Positions 17,506 to 26,948 are shown, numbered from the stretch's first letter. The stretch is DNA of 64,000 bases from Streptomyces sp. TS71-3 (GCF_018327685.1 NZ_BNEL01000003.1:930001-994000), one strand, 5' to 3'. Made by a program: numbers and translations. Notes: generated from the letters alone by a model not told the origin.

Positions 17506-17633
17506 GCGCCCACAGCCGGACTAACAGCCCCCCGGACAAGGCAGACTGATACGGACAGCACCGGCTGAATGCGCCGGGCCGGGCGGGCCCGCGGCCGCCG
17601 GCCGGGCCGGAACGGACAGACAGGGCAGATGCA

Positions 17634-18368
17634 GTGGTAGCGACGATCGACCCCGACGACAGGACCACGACGTCCTCGCCGCCACCGCCCGTTCGGCGCT
17701 CGCACCACCGCGTCGCCACGGCGGTGAGCGTCTTCGGCGAGCTGCTGATAACGCTGGGGCTGGTCCTCGGCCTCTTCGTCGTCTACTCCCTGTGGTGGAC
17801 GAACGTCACCGCGGACCGCGAGGCGCACCGCCAGGGCGACGAGGTCAGGCACAACTGGGCCGACACGGGGCCGGGCGCGCTCGACATCAAGGACGGCATC
17901 GGCTTCCTGCACGTGCCCTCCATGCACAACGGCGACGTGCTGGTGAAGAAGGGCACGTCGGCCAAGGTGCTGAACGACGGCGTCGCCGGCTACTACACGC
18001 ACCCCGTCAAGTCGGCGCTCCCCGAGGACGCCCCGGGCAACGTCACGCTGGCCGCCCACCGCGACGGGCACGGCGCGAAGTTCCACAACATCGACAAGAT
18101 AAGGAACGGCGACCCGATCGTCCTGGAGACGAAGGACACCTGGTACATCTACAAGGTCTACGACATCCTCAAGGAGACCTCGAAGTACAACGTGCAGGTG
18201 ATCGACCAGATCCCGAAGGAGTCCGGCAAGAAGAAGGCCGGACGGTACATCACCCTCACGACCTGTACGCCCGTGTACACCTCCCTCTACCGCTACGTGG
18301 TGTGGGGCGAGCTGGAGCGCACGGAGAAGGTCGACAGCAAGCGGACGCCTCCCGCGGAGCTGCGGTAG
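17634..18368 (+). CDS. srtE2: Class E sortase (SrtE2-like)
   Basis: 244 residues from GTG 17634; the ribosome binding site is weak (an ATG at 17628 runs into a stop). A 30-residue cytoplasmic N-terminus precedes a membrane helix (about 31-53, FGELLITLGLVLGLFVVYSLWW), then the sortase domain with catalytic His142, Cys211 in TTCTP and Arg220. The sequence is clearly paralogous to the upstream sortase (both have LWWTNV after the helix and GRYITLTTCTP). It would act outside the membrane on sorting-signal proteins. It converges on pknB with a strong shared terminator. Confidence 0.95.
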   Translation: MVATIDPDDRTTTSSPPPPVRRSHHRVATAVSVFGELLITLGLVLGLFVVYSLWWTNVTADREAHRQGDEVRHNWADTGPGALDIKDGIGFLHVPSMHNGDVLVKKGTSAKVLNDGVAGYYTHPVKSALPEDAPGNVTLAAHRDGHGAKFHNIDKIRNGDPIVLETKDTWYIYKVYDILKETSKYNVQVIDQIPKESGKKKAGRYITLTTCTPVYTSLYRYVVWGELERTEKVDSKRTPPAELR

Positions 18369-18688
18369 GCGTCACGGTTCGGAGCAGGGGCCGCCCCGGT
18401 GAGTCGGGCGGCCCCTTCCTGCTGCGCACCCGAGCCCGGGGCGCGCACCCGGCCCCGGGGCACTGACCCGAGCCCCGGGCTGAGAGCGCCGTGGGCGCGC
18501 GGGCCCATCCCTCCGGCTGCGGCCCGCCCTGCCCCGCTCCCCGCGCCTGGCCGTCGACGGGACGCCCTCGCACCAGCCGCCCAGCCGCCGACCAGCCGGC
18601 CAGCCGCCGATTAGCCGCCAAGCCGCCGATAAGTCAGCAGCCGGCTGACGGGCGGCCGGCCGCTGACGTCCCTCCCATGCGTCTCGCA

Positions 18689-18749
18689 CCCCACACGCAC
18701 CGCACCCCCGGCGCTCACCAGGAGCGGCGGGGGTGCGGTGCGTGTGGGG
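18689..18749. terminator. Bidirectional terminator between srtE2 and pknB
   Basis: A perfect 22-bp stem (18689-18710 with 18728-18749) with a 17-base loop lies between convergent stops at 18368 and 18784. It is the longest perfect hairpin I found in the window. The rest of the 415-bp gap contains CCAGCCGCC/AGCCGCCGA short repeats (about 18570-18650) and GC-rich palindromes, with no gene. Confidence 0.9.
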
Positions 18750-18783
18750 CCGGGGCCCGGCCGGGGTTGCCCCCGGGGCTCCG

Positions 18784-20799
18784 TCAGAAGCCGTGCTGCC
18801 CCCCGAAGACGTTGCCGCCGGGGCCGCCGCCCCCGCCGTTGTTTCCGCCTCCGCCACCGCCGCCGACCGTCTGGAGGTCGATCGCCGTGCCCGGCGGGAC
18901 CTGCTGGCCGGACTGCGGGTTGGAGGTGATGACGACGGCGTTGTCGTCGCCGGGGCCGTTGATGTTGCCGACCTGGAGGCCCGCGGAGGTCAGGGCCTGC
19001 TTGGCCGCCGCCACGGTCTGCCCCGTGAGCAGCGGCACCTGGACCTGGGACGACTTGGCGACCTGGACGGTGACCGTCGAGCCGGCGTCGGCCTGGGTGC
19101 CGGCGGCCGGGCTGGTCTGGACGACCTTGCCGGCCTCCACGCTGCCGTTGTCGACGTCCTGGCGGACGGGCTTGAGGTTGTTGGCCTCAAGCTGGGCCTT
19201 GGCCTCGTCCCAGCTCTTGCCGGTCACGTCGGGGACGGTGACCTGCTTGCGCTCCTGGGCGACGGTGACGGTGACGGTGCTGCCGGACTCCTTCTTGGTG
19301 CCGGCGGTGGGGTCCTGCTCCAGCACCTGGTTGGCCGGCTGGTCGGACTCCTTGTACTTCACGTTGACGTTGAAGTTCTTGTCGGTGAGCTGCTGCCTGG
19401 CATCGTCGAGGGAGAGGCCGACGACCCCGGGGACCGCCACCTTCGGGGCGCCCGCCGACATGGTGACGTTGATGGTCTCGTTCTTGGCGATGTTCCCGCC
19501 GGGCTCGGGGTCCTGGGTGCAGACGTGGTCCTTGGGCTGGTCCTTGCACTCCTTGGTCCCGGCCACCTGGACTTTCAGGTCGACGTTGGCGGCCTTGGCC
19601 TTGGCGCCGGACAGCGTCTCGCCGACCAGCGTGGGCACCGGCACCTGGGCGTCGCCCGAGCCGCTGCTGTCGGTGATCCACTTCCCGATCAGGATCGCGC
19701 CCACCAGCACCAGGACACCGGCGACCACCAGCAGGATGGTGGAGGTGTTCGACTTCTTCTGGCGGCGCCGGTCGGGCCGCTCGTCGTAGCCGAAGCCGCC
19801 GTCGTCCGGGTTGACCGGCGGCAGCATGGAGGTGCGGTCGCCGCCCGGCTCCTGGGAGCGCATGGCGGTGGTGGGCTGGTCGTCGGAGCCGTAGCCGGCG
19901 TACGCGGGGGCGCCCATCGCGGCGGCGGCCGCCACCGGCTGCCCGTCGAGGCAGGCCTCTATGTCGGCGCGCATCTCGTCCGCTGACTGGTATCGGTAGT
20001 TCGGGTCCTTGACCAGGGCTTTCAGGACGATCGCGTCCATTTCGGGCGAGATCTCGGGGTCGAAGGCGCTCGGCGGCTGTGCTTCCTCGCGGACGTGCTG
20101 GTAGGCGACCGCGACCGGGGAGTCGCCCACGAACGGCGGGCGCACGGTCAGCAGTTCGTACAGCAGGCAGCCGGTGGAGTACAGGTCGGAGCGCGCGTCG
20201 ACGGTCTCGCCCTTGGCCTGCTCCGGGGAGAGGTACTGGGCGGTGCCGATCACCGCGGCGGTCTGCGTCATGGTCATGCCGGCGTCGCCCATGGCGCGGG
20301 CGATGCCGAAGTCCATGACCTTGACCTGGCCGGTGCGGGTGAGCATCACGTTCGCGGGCTTGATGTCGCGGTGCACGATGCCGCTGCGGTGCGAGTACTC
20401 CAGCGCCTGGAGGATGCCGATGGTCATCTCGAGCGACCGCTCGGGCAGCAGCTTACGGCCCGAGTGCAGCAGCTCACGGAGCGTGGAGCCGTCCACGTAC
20501 TCCATGACGATGTACGGGATGGACACGCCGGCACCGCCGGTGGCCTGGTCGTAGACCATGTCCTCGCCCGTGTCGTAGACCGCCACGATCGCGGGGTGGT
20601 TGAGCGAGGCGGCCGACTGGGCCTCACGGCGGAACCGGGCCTGGAACGACGGGTCACGGGCGAGGTCGGCGCGTAGCGTCTTCACCGCCACGGTGCGGCC
20701 GAGGCGGGTGTCGTGCGCGAGGTAGACCTCGGCCATGCCACCGCGGCCGAGCACCTGGCCCAGCTCGTACCGGCCGCCGAGGCGACGCGGCTCTTCCAT
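18784..20799 (-). CDS. pknB: PASTA-domain Ser/Thr protein kinase PknB
   Basis: 671 residues. The kinase domain (about 11-270) has GRGGMAEVY, Lys40, HRDIKPANV (143-151), DFG at 163-165 and an activation loop with several Thr (MTMTQTAAVIGTAQYLSPEQ). A membrane helix at about 357-378 leads to four extracellular PASTA repeats (from VPTLVGETLSGAKAKA to AIDLQTV), then a Gly-rich tail. PASTA domains sense muropeptides or lipid II; PknB phosphorylates division and wall proteins and FHA partners. It is the last gene of the minus-strand fhaA-fhaB-phosphatase-ftsW-pbpA-pknB array, although a 182-bp gap with a hairpin separates it from pbpA, so it may also have its own promoter. Confidence 0.97.
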   Translation of the reverse strand: MEEPRRLGGRYELGQVLGRGGMAEVYLAHDTRLGRTVAVKTLRADLARDPSFQARFRREAQSAASLNHPAIVAVYDTGEDMVYDQATGGAGVSIPYIVMEYVDGSTLRELLHSGRKLLPERSLEMTIGILQALEYSHRSGIVHRDIKPANVMLTRTGQVKVMDFGIARAMGDAGMTMTQTAAVIGTAQYLSPEQAKGETVDARSDLYSTGCLLYELLTVRPPFVGDSPVAVAYQHVREEAQPPSAFDPEISPEMDAIVLKALVKDPNYRYQSADEMRADIEACLDGQPVAAAAAMGAPAYAGYGSDDQPTTAMRSQEPGGDRTSMLPPVNPDDGGFGYDERPDRRRQKKSNTSTILLVVAGVLVLVGAILIGKWITDSSGSGDAQVPVPTLVGETLSGAKAKAANVDLKVQVAGTKECKDQPKDHVCTQDPEPGGNIAKNETINVTMSAGAPKVAVPGVVGLSLDDARQQLTDKNFNVNVKYKESDQPANQVLEQDPTAGTKKESGSTVTVTVAQERKQVTVPDVTGKSWDEAKAQLEANNLKPVRQDVDNGSVEAGKVVQTSPAAGTQADAGSTVTVQVAKSSQVQVPLLTGQTVAAAKQALTSAGLQVGNINGPGDDNAVVITSNPQSGQQVPPGTAIDLQTVGGGGGGGNNGGGGGPGGNVFGGQHGF

Positions 20800-20916
20800 A
20801 GCTACCTACCAGCCCTCTCCGTCGGCCTTGACCGCACCCGATGTGTGGTCCGGCGGTGTGCTGTCCGGGCTACGGTACCCGGCTCGCCTTTCTTGCCACG
20901 GCCCTCCCGGTCACCC

Positions 20917-20933
20917 GATACCGGACCGGTATC
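20917..20933. promoter_or_regulatory. Perfect inverted repeat upstream of pknB
   Basis: GATACCGGACCGGTATC is a perfect 8-bp inverted repeat with a single central base, 118 bp before the pknB start. Its size suits a dimeric repressor operator. No candidate regulator is evident. Confidence 0.4.
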
Positions 20934-20955
20934 CCATCGTGCACCGATGTGAAGG

Positions 20956-20977
20956 GGACGTGATCAAGGTCACGTCC
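20956..20977 (-). terminator. Attenuator-like hairpin between pbpA and pknB
   Basis: GGACGTGA (20956-20963) pairs with TCACGTCC (20970-20977) across a 6-base loop, 5 bp past the pbpA stop. It could partly separate pknB expression from the upstream genes. Confidence 0.5.
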
Positions 20978-20981
20978 GGGC

Positions 20982-22451
20982 TCAGTGCTTGCTGTCGATG
21001 ACCGCCTTCATCACGTTCTTCGCGATGGGCGCGGCCAGGCCGCCACCCGAGATGTCGTCCCGGTTGGCGCTGCCGTCCTCGACCACGACCGCGACGGCGA
21101 CCGGCGATCCGCTGTCCGTCTTCGCGTACGAGATGAACCACGCGTACGGCTTCCCCGAGTTGTTCTCACCGTGCTGGGCGGTACCCGTCTTGCCACCGAC
21201 GGTGACGCCCGGGATCTGGGCGCTGGTTCCGGTGCCCTGCTGGACCACTGTCTGCATGATCGACTGGAGCTTCTGCGCGTTCTCCGGCGTCAGGGGCTGG
21301 CTGAGCTTCTTCGGCGTGGTCTTCTCGACCGTGTCCAGGTTGGGGGCCTGGAGCTCGTCGACCATGTACGGCTGCATCAGGGTGCCGTCGTTGGCGACCG
21401 CGGAGGCGACCATCGCCATCTGGAGCGGGGTGGCCGCGGTGTCGTACTGGCCGATCGAGGACAGCGCCGTCTGCGACGGGTTCATGTCCTTGTCGAAGTT
21501 GGACGCGTTCGAGCGCACGGGCGTGAACTGCTCGGAGTTGAATCCGAACTGCTCGGCCTCCTTGAGCATCTTGTCCTCGCCGAGGTCGGAGCCGACCTTG
21601 CCGAAGACGGTGTTGCAGGAGTAGCGCAGCGCGTTGCGGAGGCTCGCGTTCTCGCAGGGGATGTTGCCCTCGTTGTTCAGCCGGGTCGTGGTGCCGGGCA
21701 GCGTCCACGGCAGCGGCGACTTGGTGGGCGCGTCCACGTCCGTGTACTTGCCGTTCTGCAGCGCGGCGGCCGCGGTGACGACCTTGAAGGTGGAGCCCGG
21801 CGGGTAGGTCTGCCGCAGCGCGCGGTTGAGCAGCGGGTCGTCGGGGTCGTTCTTCTTCTGGAGCTTTGTCCAGGCGTCGGAGTCCTTCGTGGTGTTCCCC
21901 GCGAAGCTCGACGGGTCGTACGACGGCGTGGAGGCCAGGGCCAGTATCGCGCCGGTGGACGGGTCGAGCGCGGCCACCGCGCCCTTCTTGTGGCCGAGGC
22001 CGTCGAAGGCGGCCTTCTGGGCGGCGGCGTTGAGGGTGGTGACGACGTTCCCGCCCTGCTTCTTCTTGCCCGTGATCATGTCGAGCGTGTTGCGGAAGAA
22101 GAGGCGGTCGTCGGTGCCGGTGAGGATGCCGTCGTCCAGGTTCTCCAGCTGCGTGGCACCGAAGGCCTGCGAGGCGTAGCCCGTGACGGGCGCCCACATC
22201 GGGCCGTCCTTGTAGGTGCGCTTGTACTTGAAGTCGCTGCCGTTGGCCGTGGTGTGGCCGGTGATCTCCTGGCCGCCCTGGACGATGATGTCGCCGCGCG
22301 GCACGGCGTACCGCTCGATGGCGACACGGCGGTTCAGCTTGTCGTTCTTCAGGGTGTCCGCCTGGACGTACTGGAGCCAGTTGTCGCGGATGAGCAGGGT
22401 GAGGACGAGCAGTCCACAGAAGATCGCGATCCGGCGCAGGGGCTTGTTCAC
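20982..22451 (-). CDS. pbpA: Class B penicillin-binding protein PbpA
   Basis: 489 residues from GTG 22451, overlapping the ftsW stop by 4 bases (GTGA). An N-terminal membrane anchor (about 7-21) is followed by a dimerisation region and a transpeptidase domain with all three motifs: SxxK at Ser220-Lys223 (PPGSTFK), SxN-type YSCN at 278-280 and KTG at 421-423. The size and the NADP-binding-free short N-domain are those of actinobacterial PbpA, which crosslinks septal or elongation peptidoglycan together with the adjacent SEDS protein. Translational coupling with ftsW supports a polymerase-crosslinker pair. Confidence 0.96.
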   Translation of the reverse strand: MNKPLRRIAIFCGLLVLTLLIRDNWLQYVQADTLKNDKLNRRVAIERYAVPRGDIIVQGGQEITGHTTANGSDFKYKRTYKDGPMWAPVTGYASQAFGATQLENLDDGILTGTDDRLFFRNTLDMITGKKKQGGNVVTTLNAAAQKAAFDGLGHKKGAVAALDPSTGAILALASTPSYDPSSFAGNTTKDSDAWTKLQKKNDPDDPLLNRALRQTYPPGSTFKVVTAAAALQNGKYTDVDAPTKSPLPWTLPGTTTRLNNEGNIPCENASLRNALRYSCNTVFGKVGSDLGEDKMLKEAEQFGFNSEQFTPVRSNASNFDKDMNPSQTALSSIGQYDTAATPLQMAMVASAVANDGTLMQPYMVDELQAPNLDTVEKTTPKKLSQPLTPENAQKLQSIMQTVVQQGTGTSAQIPGVTVGGKTGTAQHGENNSGKPYAWFISYAKTDSGSPVAVAVVVEDGSANRDDISGGGLAAPIAKNVMKAVIDSKH

Positions 22452-23884
22452 GGGCGGACCACCTGGGTCATCTCGGCGTCGGGATTGCTTGCGGGAGCCG
22501 GGGCCGGGCGCCGTGCGGTGTCGCTGATCCGGATCAGGATGCCGATCAGCGCCCAGTTGGCGATCACGGACGAGCCGCCGTAGGCCACGAACGGCATCGT
22601 CATACCGGTCAGCGGGATCAGGCCCATGACGCCGCCGGCGACCACGAAGACCTGGAGTGCGAAGGCGCCGGAGAGGCCGACGCCGAGCAGCTTGCCGAAC
22701 GGGTCGCGGGCGGCGAGCGCGGTGCGGATGCCGCGTTCGGCGATCAGGCCGTACAGCAGCAGGATCGCCATGATGCCGGCCAGGCCCATTTCCTCGCCGA
22801 AGGTGGCGAGGATGAAGTCGGAGTTCGCGGCGAACTTGATCAGGTCGGAGTTGCCCTGGCCGAGGCCGGTGCCGAGCGTGCCGCCGGAGCCGAAGGCCCA
22901 CAGGGCCTCCATGGACTGCTCGGAGTGCCCGACGACGCCCTGCTGGCTGAGCTTGTACTCGTGCAGCGGGTTGAGCCAGGCCTGCACGCGCTGGTGGACG
23001 TGCGGCTCGACGGAGCCGACGCCGACCGCGCCCGCGGCGGACATCAGCAGACCGAACACGATCCAGCTCGTCCGCTCCGTGGCCACGTACAGCATGATCA
23101 CGAACATGCCGAAGAACAGCAGCGACGTACCGAGGTCGGTCTCGAAGACGAGGATCAGGATCGAGATCGCCCAGACCACCAGGATCGGCCCGAGGTCCCG
23201 CCCGCGGGGCAGGTACAGGCCCATGAAGCGGCGGCTGGCCAGCGCGAGCGCGTCCCGCTTCACCATCAGGTAGCCGGCGAAGAAGATGGCCAGCACGATC
23301 TTCGCGAACTCGCCGGGCTGGATGGAGAACCCGGCGACCGAGATCCAGATCTTCGCGCCGTAGATGTTGGCGCCGAGCCCGGGGACCAGCGGCAGCAGCA
23401 GCAGGACCAGCGCGCCGACCATCGAGATGTACGTGTACCGCTGCAGGACCCGGTGGTCCTTCAGGAAGATCAGCACGACGGCGAAGAGCGCGAGGCCCAT
23501 CGCCGTGTACAGCAGCTGGCGGGGCGCCGCGTCACCGGCCTGGTGGATCTCCTGGAGCCGCTTGGACTGGTCGAGCCGCCAGATGATCACCAGGCCCAGG
23601 CCGTTCAGCAGGGTCGCCACCGGCAGCATCACCGGGTCGGCGTACCGGGCGAACTTGCGCACCACGAGGTGGCCGACGCCGGCCAGCAGCCCGAGCCCGA
23701 GCCCGTAGCTGAGCAGGCCCGGCGGGATGCTGCCGTTGATGGCGAGGCCCACGTTGGCGTAGGCGAAGACCGGGATGAAGACGGCGAACACCAGGAGCGC
23801 CAGCTCGGTGTTGCGGCGGCTCGGCGCCCCGATGGAACCGATCGTCGAAGTATGGGCGGTTTGCGCGGTATGCGTGCTGCTCAT
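22448..23884 (-). CDS. ftsW: SEDS-family peptidoglycan polymerase (FtsW/RodA)
   Basis: 478 residues with about 12 membrane helices. Family signatures include WISVAGFSIQPGEFAKIVLA, the ETDLGTSLLFFGMF block with the catalytic-type Asp, and the C-terminal GLIPLTGMTMPFVAYGGSS. It polymerises lipid II into glycan strands and pairs with the class B PBP encoded next, with which its stop overlaps. The gene starts 22 bp after the phosphatase stop. In S. coelicolor the protein at this position is annotated FtsW/RodA; assignment to division or elongation cannot be made from sequence alone. Confidence 0.96.
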   Translation of the reverse strand: MSSTHTAQTAHTSTIGSIGAPSRRNTELALLVFAVFIPVFAYANVGLAINGSIPPGLLSYGLGLGLLAGVGHLVVRKFARYADPVMLPVATLLNGLGLVIIWRLDQSKRLQEIHQAGDAAPRQLLYTAMGLALFAVVLIFLKDHRVLQRYTYISMVGALVLLLLPLVPGLGANIYGAKIWISVAGFSIQPGEFAKIVLAIFFAGYLMVKRDALALASRRFMGLYLPRGRDLGPILVVWAISILILVFETDLGTSLLFFGMFVIMLYVATERTSWIVFGLLMSAAGAVGVGSVEPHVHQRVQAWLNPLHEYKLSQQGVVGHSEQSMEALWAFGSGGTLGTGLGQGNSDLIKFAANSDFILATFGEEMGLAGIMAILLLYGLIAERGIRTALAARDPFGKLLGVGLSGAFALQVFVVAGGVMGLIPLTGMTMPFVAYGGSSVIANWALIGILIRISDTARRPAPAPASNPDAEMTQVVRP

Positions 23885-23906
23885 GGTGTGACAGGGCCCC
23901 TCACGG

Positions 23907-25439
23907 CTACTGCTTACCGCACAGCGCGACCAGCTTCTGCTCTTCCGCCGAGAGGCTGGGACCGGGCGTGGGCTGCTTCGGTGCGGTGGTGTTCTTGTCG
24001 TCGGAGCTCTTGCCGGTGCCTGCGGTGCCGCCGGTGCTCGCGGCGCCGCCGGTGAGCGGCTTCTTCGCGCCCTCGTCCTGCTTGGGGGCGCCCTGCCCGC
24101 CGGGAGCGGCGTTGCTGTCGGCGGCGCGCCGCTGGGCGTCCTTCTTGCACGCGGACGCCTGCACGGCCAACTCGTCGATCTTCGTGGTGGCCTGGGTGCG
24201 GCCGTCCTCGGTGATCGTCGCCTGGACCTGCTTGCGCTGGTACGGCGGCAGGTACTTCAGCTCGATCTCGGGGTGGTCGGTCTCCACCTTGGAGAGGTTC
24301 ACCCACGCGAGGTCCTGGCTGATGCCCCGGTACAGCGCCACGTGCTCACCCTTGGTGCCCACGTAGTACTGGGTCTGCGTCCAGCGGTACCCGCCGTACA
24401 GGCCGCCGCCGACCACGGCGAGCGCCAGCACGATGTAGGCGGACCGCTTCAGCCACGGGTGCCGGCCGCGGGCCTTGATGAAGTCCTCGTCGCTGTACGG
24501 GCCGAAACCGCCCTCCGGGGCGTAGCCGGCCTCACCGGATCCGGGCGGGCCGAACTGCCCCTGCCCGCCCTGTCCGGGCACCGCCCTGCCGAGGCCGGCG
24601 GCACGGCCCGCGGGGGTCTCCATGGCGCCGCCGTCGTGCAGCTGGTGCTGGTTCTCGGCGACCGCGCCGACCACGAGCGGGGCGTCCGAGAGGTGCTCCG
24701 CGAGGGTGTCGCCGCTGTCGATGTCGAGGACGTCGGCCACGATGACGGTGATGTTGTCGGGGCCGCCGCCGCGCAGCGCGAGCTGGATCAGCTCCTGGAC
24801 GGTCTCGTGGGGGCCCTGGTAGCTGGCGAGGGTGTCCTCCATCGTCTCGTGCGAGACGACGCCGGACAGGCCGTCGGAGCAGATCAGGTAGCGGTCGCCG
24901 GCGCGCACCTCGCGGATCGACAGATCCGGCTCGACGTGCTCGCTGCTGCCCAGCGCGCGCATCAGCAGCGACCGCTGCGGGTGCGTGGTGGCCTCTTCCT
25001 CGGTGATCCGGCCCTCGTCCACGAGCCGCTGCACCCAGGTGTGGTCCTGCGTGATCTGGCTGAGCACACCGTCACGGAGCAGGTACGCCCGGGAGTCGCC
25101 GACGTGCACCAGACCCAGCCGCTGGCCGGTCCACAGCAGCGCCGTCAGCGTCGTCCCCATGCCTTCGAGCTGCGGGTCGTCGTCGACCATCACGCGCAAC
25201 TGGTCGTTGGCACGCTGCACGGCGTTGCCCAGGGAGGTGAGGATGTCCGAGCCGGGCACGTCGTCGTCGAGCGCCACCAGCGTCGAGATCACCTCGGACG
25301 ACGCGACCTCGCCCGCCGCCTGCCCGCCCATGCCGTCGGCGATGGCGAGCAGCCGGGGCCCCGCGTAACCGGAGTCCTCGTTGCCCTCACGGATCATGCC
25401 CTTGTGCGAGCCGGCGGCGAAGCGCAGTGACAGACTCAT
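23907..25439 (-). CDS. PP2C-family Ser/Thr protein phosphatase (PstP-type)
   Basis: 510 residues from ATG 25439 (MSLSLRFAAGSHKGMIREGN); GAGGTG lies just upstream, and the longer frame to 25709 is unlikely. The PP2C domain (about 1-235) has the metal-binding motifs EGNEDSG, ADGMGGQAAG, GDSRAYL, SDGLSG and GGPDNITV. A linker leads to a membrane helix (about 330-350, AYIVLALAVVGGGLYGGYRW) and an extracellular domain ending in a Ser/Thr/Lys/Pro tail. It reverses PknB-type phosphorylation. It lies between the FHA genes and ftsW in a single transcription direction. Confidence 0.95.
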   Translation of the reverse strand: MSLSLRFAAGSHKGMIREGNEDSGYAGPRLLAIADGMGGQAAGEVASSEVISTLVALDDDVPGSDILTSLGNAVQRANDQLRVMVDDDPQLEGMGTTLTALLWTGQRLGLVHVGDSRAYLLRDGVLSQITQDHTWVQRLVDEGRITEEEATTHPQRSLLMRALGSSEHVEPDLSIREVRAGDRYLICSDGLSGVVSHETMEDTLASYQGPHETVQELIQLALRGGGPDNITVIVADVLDIDSGDTLAEHLSDAPLVVGAVAENQHQLHDGGAMETPAGRAAGLGRAVPGQGGQGQFGPPGSGEAGYAPEGGFGPYSDEDFIKARGRHPWLKRSAYIVLALAVVGGGLYGGYRWTQTQYYVGTKGEHVALYRGISQDLAWVNLSKVETDHPEIELKYLPPYQRKQVQATITEDGRTQATTKIDELAVQASACKKDAQRRAADSNAAPGGQGAPKQDEGAKKPLTGGAASTGGTAGTGKSSDDKNTTAPKQPTPGPSLSAEEQKLVALCGKQ

Positions 25440-25579
25440 GCGCACCTCGCCAGTCGGCTCCGACTGCAGCCGGTCGTGTCGAGCCACACTGCCCACCCTC
25501 CGGTCGGGAGCGTGCTGGCGTCCGTGGTGGGGACAGCGTCGACTTGCTCGCTCCGCTCGCTCTCGTTCATGACGTAGCA

Positions 25580-26092
25580 CTACTTCCGCAGCTCGATGAC
25601 GGTCTTGCCGATGCGGATCGGGGCGCCCAGCGGAATCGGCGTCGGCGTCGTCAGCCGGCTCCGGTCGAGATAGGTGCCGTTCGTGGAACCGAGGTCCTCC
25701 ACGATCCATTGGCCGTCACGGTCCGGGTAGATCCTGGCATGCTTGCTCGACGCGTAGTCGTCGTCCAGCACAATCGTCGAATCGTGCGCACGGCCGAGGG
25801 TGATCGTCTGGCCCTGCAACGCGACCGTGGTGCCCGCCAGGCTGCCCTCGGCGACGACCAGCTTGGTCGGAGCGCCCCGGCGCTGCCGGCCGGCGGCCCC
25901 GCCGCGCTGCTGCGGGGGAGCCTCCCGCGCGGCCCTGGCGGCCCCGGACCGCCCGCTGTCGCGGCGCGCCCCGCGCTGCGTCACACGGGTTCCGAACAGG
26001 TCGCTGCGGATGACCTGTACGGCCACGATCACGAACAGCCACAGAACGGCCAGGAAACCCAGCCGCATGACCGTCAGGGTCAGCTCTGACAT
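25580..26092 (-). CDS. fhaB: FHA-domain membrane protein FhaB
   Basis: 170 residues: an N-terminal membrane helix (about 9-27, LGFLAVLWLFVIVAVQVI), an Arg/Ala-rich linker and a C-terminal FHA domain (about 83-168) with GRAHDSTIVLDDDYASSKHARI and GSTNGTYLD, the phosphothreonine-binding residues. In mycobacteria FhaB (FipA) binds phosphorylated partners and links PknB signalling to FtsZ/FtsQ and PBPs. It follows fhaA by 10 bp and precedes the phosphatase by 140 bp. A frame with two adjacent FHA proteins is standard for this locus. Confidence 0.95.
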   Translation of the reverse strand: MSELTLTVMRLGFLAVLWLFVIVAVQVIRSDLFGTRVTQRGARRDSGRSGAARAAREAPPQQRGGAAGRQRRGAPTKLVVAEGSLAGTTVALQGQTITLGRAHDSTIVLDDDYASSKHARIYPDRDGQWIVEDLGSTNGTYLDRSRLTTPTPIPLGAPIRIGKTVIELRK

Positions 26093-26102
26093 TGCCCCCG
26101 CT

Positions 26103-26948
26103 TCACCCTTCGGCTTGCCGGTAAATGATGGTGGTGCTGCCCACGACGATCCGCGAGCCGTCGCGGAGCGTAGCGCGGGTGGTGTGCTGTCCGTCTACCA
26201 CGATGCCGTTGGTGGACCCGAGATCCTGGATCGTCGAGGGCGAACCGGTCCGGATCTCGCAGTGCCGGCGGGAGACGCCGGGGTCGTCGATCCGCACGTC
26301 GGCGTCGGTGCTGCGGCCCAGCACCATCGTCGGGCGCACGATCTGGTGACGCGTGCCGTTGATCTCGATCCAGCGCCGCACCTGGGCGCCAGGCAGCGTC
26401 CCTGGGTGCCCGCCCGACGTCGTGCCCTGGAGCACACCCGGCGGCGACGCCGGCATGGGGGGAGCGCCGGCGGGCTGCGGGGGGTAGCCGTAGCCGCCGC
26501 GCCCCGCGCCGGGCGCCCCCTGGGACGGATACCCGCCCGGGCCCGTCGGGGCCTGGCCGGGCGCCTGGGAGCTGCTGGACGCGAGCGTGCGGCTGCGCAC
26601 CCGGTACAGGCCGGTGTCGAGATCGTCGGCCTTCTCCAGGTGGACCTTGATCGGTCCCATGAACGTGTAGCGCTGCTGCTTCGCGTAGTCGCGCACCATG
26701 CCCGCGAGCTCGTCGCCGAGTTGACCCGCGTACGGGCTCAGGCGCTCGTAGTCGGGCGTGCTCAGCTCCACGATGAAGTCGTTGGGCACGACCGTCCGCT
26801 CGCGGTTCCAGATCGTGGCGTTGTTGTCGCACTCGCGCTGGAGGGCGCCTGCGATCTCGACCGGCTGGACCTCGGACTTGAAGACCTTGGCGAAGGTGCC
26901 GTTGACCAGACCTTCGAGGCGCTGCTCGAACTTCTTCAGGACTCCCAC
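26103..26948 (-). CDS. fhaA: DUF3662/FHA-domain protein FhaA
   Basis: 281 residues. The N-terminal FhaA/DUF3662 domain (1-125, MGVLKKFEQRLEGLVNGTFA ...) is followed by a Gly/Pro/Tyr-rich linker (about 130-195) and a C-terminal FHA domain with GRSTDADVRIDDPGVSRRHC and GSTNGIVVDG. FhaA is a cytosolic reader of PknB phosphorylation; in mycobacteria it binds the phosphorylated pseudokinase domain of MurJ (MviN). AGGAGGTGCCCC lies before ATG 26948. It is the first gene of the wall-signalling array, so the array's promoter should lie in the 1-kb gap upstream. Confidence 0.96.
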   Translation of the reverse strand: MGVLKKFEQRLEGLVNGTFAKVFKSEVQPVEIAGALQRECDNNATIWNRERTVVPNDFIVELSTPDYERLSPYAGQLGDELAGMVRDYAKQQRYTFMGPIKVHLEKADDLDTGLYRVRSRTLASSSSQAPGQAPTGPGGYPSQGAPGAGRGGYGYPPQPAGAPPMPASPPGVLQGTTSGGHPGTLPGAQVRRWIEINGTRHQIVRPTMVLGRSTDADVRIDDPGVSRRHCEIRTGSPSTIQDLGSTNGIVVDGQHTTRATLRDGSRIVVGSTTIIYRQAEG

